NCBI GenBank assembly: GCA_004557245.1
Contig: SFEL01000007.1
Location: 1-64,000, forward strand
Length of the DNA: 64,000 bases
Direction of reading: 5' to 3'
Origin: Clostridiales bacterium
Lineage (GTDB): Bacteria > Bacillota > Clostridia > Christensenellales > CAG-138
A model generated the notes under the pieces. The model was not told the origin of the DNA. It made no database searches and saw only the letters and a program-made list of their open reading frames with translations. Of this stretch, positions 57,593 to 64,000 are shown piece after piece. How positions within the stretch are numbered: position 1 is the stretch's first letter; each line of letters begins with the position of its first letter. The translations under genes and the position numbers were made by a program.

Positions 57593-59782
57593 ATGGACAA
57601 GCTCAGGGAGATCTGTTCAAAGACATTCACACCGGAGGAAATGCAGACGCTGGACCGGGCTATTGAGTTTACCAAGCAGGTTCACGCCCATCAGACCCGC
57701 CATTCCGGCGAGCCCTATTATACCCACCCGGAAAATGTAGCCATAATGCTTGCCAATATGGGCATGGACAGCCATACCATACTGGCCGGTCTCATGCATG
57801 ATGTGATAGAGGACGGCAAGGATATAACCTACGAAAAGCTCGCGTCCATGTTTGGTCAGGATATCGCCGGCATGGTAGACGGCGTAACAAAGCTTACTAA
57901 AACCGGAAAGAACGAGATGATAAGCCGCGAGGACATACAGGCGGAGAGCTTCCGCAAGATGTTCCTCGCCATCGCAAACGATATCCGGGTGGTCATAATC
58001 AAGCTCAACGACAGACTGCACAACATGCGTACCCTCCAGTATTGCAGCGAGGAAAAGCAGATACGCAAGGCCCGCGAGACGCTGGATATCTATGCGCCTC
58101 TCGCACATCGCTTCGGCATGGGCGCCATGAAGTGCGAGCTGGAGGATCTCTGCATGAAGTACCTCTGGCCGGAAGAGTACAAGAAGCTGGAGCAGGCCAT
58201 GATACCTTATCAGGAGGAGCGCATGCACACCCTGAACAAGGCCATGGAGGAGATAGAAAAGGCGCTGAAGGAGGCGGGAATAGAGGCTACGCTTTCCGGC
58301 CGCCCCAAGCACTTTTACAGCATATACAAAAAGACTGTGCGCCAGCAGAAGACCATAGACGAGATATACGACCTCATAGCTATACGCGTGATAGTCAACA
58401 CGGTAAACGACTGCTACGCCACACTCGGCATAATCCACTCCCTTTGGAAGCCTATGCCGGGACGCTTTAAAGATTATATCGCCATGCCCAAGACCAACAT
58501 GTACCGCTCCCTGCACACAACCCTGTTCTCCAACGACGGCATGGGCATGCCCTTCGAAGTGCAGATAAGGACGCCGGAAATGCACAAGGCGGCTGAATAC
58601 GGCATAGCGGCACACTGGATGTATAAGGAAGGCCGAAACAGCCCGGACGATCTGGACAGCAAGCTTGCATGGCTGAGAGAAGCCCTTTCCTTGGAGGCGG
58701 ATTCCAACACCACGAGGGAATTTATAGAGAACATACGAAAGGATTTCTTTGGCGATTACGTCTATGTGCTTACCCCTCAGGGCAAGATAATCGACCTGGT
58801 CACAGGCTCTACGCCAATAGACTTCGCATACAGGATACACTCCAATGTGGGCAATCATGTTCAGCACGCAAAGGTAAACGGCGCGCTGGTTCGCCTTGAC
58901 TACAAGCTGAAAAACAACGATGTGGTGGAGATAATAACCTCTCCAAATGCTACGCCCAGCTACGACTGGTTAAAGATTGCCAAGACGCAGCAGGCCAAGG
59001 CAAAAATACGTACCTGGTTCAAGAAGGCCAACCGGGAGGAGAACATACAGCGGGGCAAGGATATGCTGTCCGAGGCGCTGAAACGCCAGGGCGCGCAGCT
59101 CGGCGACTTTACCGGCAAGAAGGAATACTTCGAGGATATATTAAAAAAGTTCAACATGTCCGATCTGGACGACGTGTATGCCTCAATAGGCTACGGTGGC
59201 ATAACTACCGGGCAGGTGACAAACAAGCTTCTTGAGCAGGCAAAAAAAGAGGCAAAGGCGGCGGCTGCCGCAGAGCGCCTCGAGCGGCTTGAGGAGGAGC
59301 AGCAGAGCAGGCCCGAGAACCGCAACAACGGCAAGGGCGTGATAGTGGAAGGCGACACCGGAATGGTAGTGCGTTTCGCCCGCTGCTGCACGCCGCTGCC
59401 AGGCGACGATATAATAGGCTATGTTACACGTGGTCGGGGCGTGTCCATTCACAGGAGGGACTGTCCCAATATAGAGGATCTGCTTATGGATCCCGAAAGG
59501 GTAGTAAAAGCGGAGTGGGCAAACAATGCCAAGAGCAGCTATACCGCTACCATACAGGTGGTAGCCGACGAACGCACCGGCCTTCTCATGGATGTATCCC
59601 AGGTCCTTGCAGGTATGAACATAAGCATAACCGCCATGACCGCAAAGGTTGACAAGGCCAACCAAAACATAATACAGATACAGCTTTCCTTCGACGTATC
59701 CAGCACGGAGCAGCTCAACAACATAATCAAGAGCATGCGTAAGGTGCGCTCCGTCAAGGAGGTATACCGGGTAAACCAGTAA
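57593..59782 (+). CDS. rel: Bifunctional (p)ppGpp synthetase/hydrolase
   Basis: 729 residues from ATG 57593 behind AAGGAGGGG; an earlier in-frame ATG lies in the hairpin. Hydrolase HD domain with HAHQTRHSGEPYYTHPENVA and LMHDVIEDG, synthetase domain with GRPKHFYSIYKK and YRSLHTTLFSNDGMGMPFEVQ, TGS domain YVLTPQGKIIDLVTGSTPID, and a C-terminal ACT domain. Both catalytic parts look complete. Confidence 0.97.
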   Translation: MDKLREICSKTFTPEEMQTLDRAIEFTKQVHAHQTRHSGEPYYTHPENVAIMLANMGMDSHTILAGLMHDVIEDGKDITYEKLASMFGQDIAGMVDGVTKLTKTGKNEMISREDIQAESFRKMFLAIANDIRVVIIKLNDRLHNMRTLQYCSEEKQIRKARETLDIYAPLAHRFGMGAMKCELEDLCMKYLWPEEYKKLEQAMIPYQEERMHTLNKAMEEIEKALKEAGIEATLSGRPKHFYSIYKKTVRQQKTIDEIYDLIAIRVIVNTVNDCYATLGIIHSLWKPMPGRFKDYIAMPKTNMYRSLHTTLFSNDGMGMPFEVQIRTPEMHKAAEYGIAAHWMYKEGRNSPDDLDSKLAWLREALSLEADSNTTREFIENIRKDFFGDYVYVLTPQGKIIDLVTGSTPIDFAYRIHSNVGNHVQHAKVNGALVRLDYKLKNNDVVEIITSPNATPSYDWLKIAKTQQAKAKIRTWFKKANREENIQRGKDMLSEALKRQGAQLGDFTGKKEYFEDILKKFNMSDLDDVYASIGYGGITTGQVTNKLLEQAKKEAKAAAAAERLERLEEEQQSRPENRNNGKGVIVEGDTGMVVRFARCCTPLPGDDIIGYVTRGRGVSIHRRDCPNIEDLLMDPERVVKAEWANNAKSSYTATIQVVADERTGLLMDVSQVLAGMNISITAMTAKVDKANQNIIQIQLSFDVSSTEQLNNIIKSMRKVRSVKEVYRVNQ

Positions 59783-59802
59783 TATTTTTAAGGAGAAAAC
59801 AT

Positions 59803-60249
59803 ATGCGGGCAGTAGTGCAGAGGGTCTCCGAAGCATCGGTAAGCATAGGGGGCAATGTAAAGGGCGGCATTGGCAAGGGCTTTATGGTGCTGCTCGGGGT
59901 CGAAGATATCGACGAGCAGGCCGATCTCGACTACATATGCGAAAAGCTCACTGGCCTTCGGGTGTTTGAGGACAGCGAGGGTAAGATGAACCTAAGTATA
60001 ACGGACATAGGCGGAGAGATACTGCTCATATCCCAGTTCACCCTTTTCGGGGATGCCCGCAAGGGCAGGCGCCCCAGCTTCATAAAGGCGGCGAGGCCGG
60101 AAAAGGCCATACCCATGTATGAGGCGGCAATAGCCAAGCTGAGGGAAACCGTGCCTGTACAGTGCGGCGAGTTCGGAGCGGATATGCAGGTGAGCCTCAT
60201 AAACGACGGCCCGGTGACTATACTTCTGGACAGCAGAAGGACATTTTAA
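59803..60249 (+). CDS. dtd: D-aminoacyl-tRNA deacylase
   Basis: 148 residues. MRAVVQRVSEASVSIGG at the start, SQFTLFGDARKGRRPSF and the Gly-cisPro-containing NDGPVTILLDS near the end. Removes D-amino acids from tRNA. RBS AAGGAG. Confidence 0.97.
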   Translation: MRAVVQRVSEASVSIGGNVKGGIGKGFMVLLGVEDIDEQADLDYICEKLTGLRVFEDSEGKMNLSITDIGGEILLISQFTLFGDARKGRRPSFIKAARPEKAIPMYEAAIAKLRETVPVQCGEFGADMQVSLINDGPVTILLDSRRTF

Positions 60250-60263
60250 GCGAGGAAAACAGC

Positions 60264-60887
60264 ATGAACAGAGATATAACAGTCAGCAGCATAGAAACCG
60301 GCCCTTACTGCGTAAACACTTACTTTGTGCGGCTTAATAACAGCGACGAGTGCGTTATAATCGATCCGGCGGACGCGGGAAAGGTAAATACATACCTTGA
60401 GAAAAACGGCCTTGGGTGTAACGCCATACTGCTCACCCACTGCCATTTTGACCATATGCTGGGCGTGCCGGAGCTGCAAAAGCAGGGCATGAAGGTGTAC
60501 ATAGGCGAGCTGGACGAAGCGGGACTCAGGGATAAGGACATAAACCTCACCTTCAGGAAGATCGAGCCTTTTTATGCCGACGTAAAGCTCAAGGACGGCG
60601 ATACGGTAAGGGAAGCGGGCCTTGAGTTCAATGTGCTGTTCACCCCAGGCCACACCGTGGGCGGCGTCAGCTATGTGCTGGAGGGAAAGAAGTGCGTGTT
60701 CGTAGGGGATACCCTTTTCCGCCGGAGCATAGGCAGGACGGACTTCAGCTACGGAAGCTATGAGGATATAATAAACTCCATAAAGAATAAGCTTTTCACC
60801 CTGGAAGGCAACTATATCGCCTATCCAGGCCACGGCCCCGCCACCACGCTGGATGAGGAGCGGGCCGCAAACCCGTATGTAAGATAG
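60264..60887 (+). CDS. MBL-fold hydrolase, glyoxalase II-like
   Basis: 207 residues from ATG 60264 with GAGGAAA upstream. Metal motif LTHCHFDHM, then FTPGHTVGGVSY, FVGDTLFRRSIGRTDF and YPGHGPATTLDEERAANPY. Short GloB-type member, usual between dtd and hemZ. Thioester hydrolase activity likely; substrate uncertain. Confidence 0.93.
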   Translation: MNRDITVSSIETGPYCVNTYFVRLNNSDECVIIDPADAGKVNTYLEKNGLGCNAILLTHCHFDHMLGVPELQKQGMKVYIGELDEAGLRDKDINLTFRKIEPFYADVKLKDGDTVREAGLEFNVLFTPGHTVGGVSYVLEGKKCVFVGDTLFRRSIGRTDFSYGSYEDIINSIKNKLFTLEGNYIAYPGHGPATTLDEERAANPYVR

Positions 60888-60900
60888 ATCAGGAGAAAAA

Positions 60901-62358
60901 ATGATAAGGGTACATACTGACCACCCGGAGTTTTTGAACGATCTGGGCGAAGTAATAAGGCTTTATCTGCCCATGGAGGAGGTGGTTCCCGCCGAGAACG
61001 GCGAGACTGCCCCCTTTATTTCGGCTGTGATGGAGGAAAGCGGAGATACGTGGCGCGCTGTCTGCATTGCCGATATGGCCGGGGTGAGGGCAGAGTACGC
61101 TTATCTTCACCCCGCTGTAGGCGGCGGCGAGCTGAACAGGAAGCGTTACCGCAAGCGCTGCCTGAAGATAGCCGTATTCCGTGCGCTGGGCAAAGTATAT
61201 AAGGATGCGAGGCTTCCATGGGGCAGCCTTACGGGAATACGCCCTACGAGGCTACTCCGCGAGCTGATAGCTGAAAAGGGCGAAAAAGAGGCTCTCCGCT
61301 TTATGGCGGAGGAATTTGACGTGACCTCTGAAAAGCTTGCCCTCGCAAAAGAAATAGTGGATATTCAACGGCCGTTCATGGACGTTACTGACAGGGATGT
61401 GGACGTGTATATAGGCATACCATTTTGCCGCACGCGATGCCTGTACTGTTCTTTCGCCTCCGGCGTGCGTACCGACAAGACGGATATGGCGGCTTACATA
61501 ACCGCGCTGAAAGAGGATATACGCCTTGGCGCTGAGATAGTCCGTGACTGCGGCTATAAGATAAGAAGCATGTATATGGGCGGCGGCACCCCTACGGTGC
61601 TTACAGAGAGCGAGCTTGAGGATGTGCTGAGCTGCGAATTGAAGCAGTACGGCGGCTACGGCCGGGAATTCACCGTGGAGGCGGGCAGGCCGGACACCAT
61701 AACGAAGAAAAAGCTTGAGATAATAAAATCCATGGGAGCGGGAAGGATATCCATAAATCCACAGACCATGTGCCAGAGGACGCTGGAGCTGGTGGGAAGG
61801 AGCCACACCCCGGAGGATATAGCGGACTGTTTGGATATGGCCCGCGCAGTGGGCTTTGACAGCATAAATATGGACGTTATAGCGGGCCTGCCCGGGGAGG
61901 ATATGGCTGATATGGAGCATACTTTATCCGAGATCAGGAAGCTCGAGCCGGATAACCTTACTGTGCATACGCTGGCCATAAAGCGCTCGTCGCGATTGAA
62001 GCAGAGCCTTGGCAGCTATGAGCTGCCGGACGGAGATACCGTCGAAAAGATGGTACAGCTTGGCATGGAGTACGCTCGGAGCATGGGCATGGCGCCATAT
62101 TATATGTACCGCCAGAAGTACATGAGCGGCAACCTGGAGAACGTCGGTTATGCCAGGCCGGGAAAGGTCTGCATGTACAACATTGACATGATGGAGGAGA
62201 CGACCTCCATAATGGCACATGGCGCGGGTGCTATGACCAAGCGCATATTCGATGGGGAATGCCGCGTGGAGCGCATACCCAATCCCAAGGACGTGAACAC
62301 TTACATAGCAAAGGTACATACCGTTGACGGCGAGAAGCGGGAGCTGTATTCAAAGTAG
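60901..62358 (+). CDS. hemZ: Coproporphyrinogen dehydrogenase-like radical SAM protein HemZ
   Basis: 485 residues. N-terminal part with WGSLTGIRPTRLLRELI, then the radical SAM motif GIPFCRTRCLYCSFAS (CxxxCxxC), MYMGGGTPTVL and the HemN-like RISINPQTMCQRTLELVGR. Clostridial HemZ type. The extra N-terminal domain is typical. RBS AGGAGA. Confidence 0.93.
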   Translation: MIRVHTDHPEFLNDLGEVIRLYLPMEEVVPAENGETAPFISAVMEESGDTWRAVCIADMAGVRAEYAYLHPAVGGGELNRKRYRKRCLKIAVFRALGKVYKDARLPWGSLTGIRPTRLLRELIAEKGEKEALRFMAEEFDVTSEKLALAKEIVDIQRPFMDVTDRDVDVYIGIPFCRTRCLYCSFASGVRTDKTDMAAYITALKEDIRLGAEIVRDCGYKIRSMYMGGGTPTVLTESELEDVLSCELKQYGGYGREFTVEAGRPDTITKKKLEIIKSMGAGRISINPQTMCQRTLELVGRSHTPEDIADCLDMARAVGFDSINMDVIAGLPGEDMADMEHTLSEIRKLEPDNLTVHTLAIKRSSRLKQSLGSYELPDGDTVEKMVQLGMEYARSMGMAPYYMYRQKYMSGNLENVGYARPGKVCMYNIDMMEETTSIMAHGAGAMTKRIFDGECRVERIPNPKDVNTYIAKVHTVDGEKRELYSK

Positions 62359-62367
62359 CATACTTTC

Positions 62368-62396
62368 TTGACATTTTTAGCCTGCGATTATATAAT
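62368..62396 (+). promoter_or_regulatory. Consensus promoter of hisS-aspS
   Basis: TTGACA (62368-62373), 17 bases, TATAAT (62391-62396); both boxes perfect. Confidence 0.95.
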
Positions 62397-62403
62397 TAAC
62401 AGG

Positions 62404-62627
62404 AATATTGGCATTGACCGGAAGAGCGGCGAAATTAAGCCTTCTTTAGAGAGCGTGGGCCCTGGCTGAAAGCCCCGCGGAGACTATCGCCGGAGACGCC
62501 CGTGAGCCGGCGGGTAAAAAGCCCGCCCGTATGGCCTGCGTTAAGGGCCTTGAGCCGGGGCTTTTATTAGCCCAATTAGGGTGGTACCGCGGGTCTCCCG
62601 TCCCTTTGCCGGGCGGGAGACCTTTTT
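62404..62627 (+). promoter_or_regulatory. T-box riboswitch of hisS-aspS
   Basis: The T-box core AGGGTGGTACCGCG lies at 62578-62591, followed by terminator GGTCTCCCG (62592-62600) / CGGGAGACC (62614-62622) and five T. Stem I: lower helix GGC/GCC with a GA-rich kink (ATTGA / GTGA), specifier loop, then CGGCG (62427-62431 region) / CGCCG (62488-62492). In the specifier loop the bases GA-GAC-G place codon GAC (Asp) at 62495-62497. No His codon (CAC/CAT) lies in stem I from 62415 on. So uncharged tRNA-Asp is predicted to switch on both hisS and the downstream aspS. Confidence 0.92.
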
Positions 62628-62655
62628 ATTATTAAATAGAATGCGAGGAGAAATC

Positions 62656-63921
62656 ATGGCAATTCAGGCGCCGAAGGGCACTAAGGACGTTACGCCGAGA
62701 GAAAGCTATAAGTGGCAGTATATTGAGAAGATCGCAAGGGAGACCTGCGACAACTTCGGGTTCAGCGAGATACGCACCCCCGTCATTGAGCATACCGAGC
62801 TGTTCCTTCGGGGAGTGGGCGATACCACGGATATAGTGCAGAAAGAAATGTACACCTTTGATGACAAGGGCGGCAGGTCCATAACCCTCAAGCCCGAGGG
62901 TACTGCCGGTGCAGGCCGCATGTTCATAGAAAACAACCTCTTCAACGACCCTCAGCCTACCAAGATGTATTATCTCTACTGTCCTGTGTTTCGCTATGAT
63001 AAGCCTCAGGCGGGAAGATTGCGCGAGCATCATCAGTTTGGCGTGGAGGTCTATGGCGCACCCCGGGCAAGCATAGATGCCGAATGCATCGAGCTTGCCA
63101 TGACCGTTCTCGATAAAATAGGTGTGAAGGGTCTTTCCGTAAACATAAACAGCATAGGCTGTCCCAATTGCAGGCCAAAATACAATGAGATGCTCAGGGA
63201 GTATCTCAGAAGCAAATACGACGGCCTCTGCGAGACCTGCAAGAGCCGCTTCGAGAAGAACCCTCTTCGCATATTGGACTGCAAGGAAGAAAAGTGCAAG
63301 AGGATATGCGAGGGCGCGCCTACTATTCTGGACTGTCTCTGCGGCGACTGCAAGGCACACTTTGAAGAGCTGAAGGGCTGCCTTGACAGCGTAGGCATAC
63401 AGTACAAGGTGGATCCCTTCATAGTGCGCGGGCTGGACTATTATACAAAGACCGTGTTCGAGATAATCGCAAACAGTGAGGGATATTCAGGAACGGTATG
63501 CGGCGGAGGCCGCTATGACGGACTTCTGGAGCAGCTTGGCGGCCCCAAGCTTCCCGGAATAGGCTTCGGCATGGGCATGGAAAGGCTGCTGCTCATAGCA
63601 GAGCTTTCGGGAGCTCAGATACCCCAGCCACGCAACGTTGAGGTATATGTTGCGGCGATGGGCGAGGAGGCCCGCAGGGTGGGCTTCACCCTTACCGCAA
63701 AGCTCCGCGGCAGCGGCATAAAGACCGAATTCGACCATGTAGGCAAGAGCTTCAAGGCACAGTTCAAGTACGCCAACAAGATAGGCGCCAGATTCGTGGC
63801 TATCTTAGGCGACGAGGAGCTTGAACGGGGCGAGGTAAAGCTCAAGGATATGGAAACAGGGGACGAGGGCTATGTTCCAATAGCCGCCCTTGGGAATAGA
63901 GTACAGCAAATTTTAAGATAA
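62656..63921 (+). CDS. hisS: Histidyl-tRNA synthetase
   Basis: 421 residues from ATG 62656 with GAGGAGA upstream. Class II motifs: [20 protein letters not shown] at the start, motif 2 [20 protein letters not shown], His-specific [13 protein letters not shown] and [14 protein letters not shown]; motif 3 [11 protein letters not shown]; anticodon-binding domain to the end. Four Cys-rich pairs in a zinc-ribbon-like insertion (CPNC, CETC, CICEGA region) are common in clostridial HisRS. First gene of the T-box operon. Confidence 0.97.
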   Translation: MAIQAPKGTKDVTPRESYKWQYIEKIARETCDNFGFSEIRTPVIEHTELFLRGVGDTTDIVQKEMYTFDDKGGRSITLKPEGTAGAGRMFIENNLFNDPQPTKMYYLYCPVFRYDKPQAGRLREHHQFGVEVYGAPRASIDAECIELAMTVLDKIGVKGLSVNINSIGCPNCRPKYNEMLREYLRSKYDGLCETCKSRFEKNPLRILDCKEEKCKRICEGAPTILDCLCGDCKAHFEELKGCLDSVGIQYKVDPFIVRGLDYYTKTVFEIIANSEGYSGTVCGGGRYDGLLEQLGGPKLPGIGFGMGMERLLLIAELSGAQIPQPRNVEVYVAAMGEEARRVGFTLTAKLRGSGIKTEFDHVGKSFKAQFKYANKIGARFVAILGDEELERGEVKLKDMETGDEGYVPIAALGNRVQQILR

Positions 63922-63936
63922 GAGAGGAAAAGTACA

Positions 63937-64000
63937 ATGGCAGAACTGCTTCAGGGTTGGAAACGCACACACTACTGCGCAGAGCCTACTGTGGACGAGG
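63937..64000 (+). CDS. aspS: Aspartyl-tRNA synthetase, N-terminus (cut by window end)
   Basis: ATG 63937, 15 bases after hisS, RBS GAGAGGAAA. The 21 residues visible, MAELLQGWKRTHYCAEPTVD, match the start of bacterial AspRS (KRTHYC is highly conserved before the OB anticodon domain). Runs beyond the window. Confidence 0.9.
   Translation, partial: MAELLQGWKRTHYCAEPTVDE

Noticed and set aside
57617..58867. 416-residue minus-strand frame within rel
   Set aside because: Shadow of a certain gene; no RBS, no recognisable motif.

Overview
The window reads as the chromosome of a low-to-mid GC Firmicute of the Clostridia, probably a gut anaerobe. The grounds are sigma-A promoters close to TTGACA-17-TATAAT, GGAGG-type ribosome binding sites, a T-box leader in front of hisS-aspS, the order yajC / TIGR04086 / recJ / apt / rel / dtd / MBL hydrolase / hemZ / hisS / aspS, a Hrb-type rubredoxin-flavin reductase, and very heavy use of ATA for isoleucine in most resident genes. 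Species cannot be fixed from sequence reading alone.

Layout. 1-280: the C-terminal end of a serine recombinase with its terminator, i.e. the edge of a mobile element. 615-11042: a dense run resembling the E. coli ydjXYZ-ynjABCDEF neighbourhood: a rhodanese lipoprotein, three TVP38/TMEM64-type membrane proteins, a CCG-type Fe-S protein, a shrunken nucleoside hydrolase, a YnjB/C/D-like ABC importer, two glycosyltransferases of the TIGR04282 and TIGR04283 types and an APH-like kinase. 11246-16180: a second ABC importer whose binding protein is fused to a rhodanese domain, then a split UxaA/SuyAB-type lyase pair, with an enolase-superfamily gene reduced to its two ends between them. 16341-27745: a complete type I-C CRISPR-Cas system (cas3-cas5c-cas8c with internal cas11c-cas7c-cas4-cas1-cas2) with its own promoter and a 55-repeat array.

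28037-29805 is a leftward redox operon under a Fur/PerR-like regulator with a Per-box-like operator on its own promoter. 30230-33204 holds a peptidase, an acetyltransferase, a hairpin-rich repeat and a hypothetical gene. A tRNA-Arg(CCT) at 33410 is followed by an island (33.5-38.9 kb) of parA and acetyltransferase relics and a TetR-controlled operon of small membrane proteins with different isoleucine codon choice. 39138-50526 carries serine biosynthesis (serA, serC), a YegP-like protein, a second inverted copy of the hairpin-rich repeat, an L,D-transpeptidase, transketolase, a HAD phosphatase, a Na/Pi cotransporter and a DMT exporter. 50659-64000 is envelope and housekeeping: DUF4349 and SIMPL proteins, yajC, recJ, apt, rel, dtd, hemZ, and a T-box controlled hisS-aspS operon running off the end.

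Most distinctive points: the sulfur/rhodanese/ABC locus with its binding-protein fusion; a good internal start signal for Cas11c inside cas8c; two spacers that differ only at synonymous third codon positions; a repeat that lost exactly six bases of the crRNA handle; two 88-nt near-identical hairpin blocks in opposite orientation, each between convergent genes; and a T-box whose specifier reads as Asp although hisS is the first gene.
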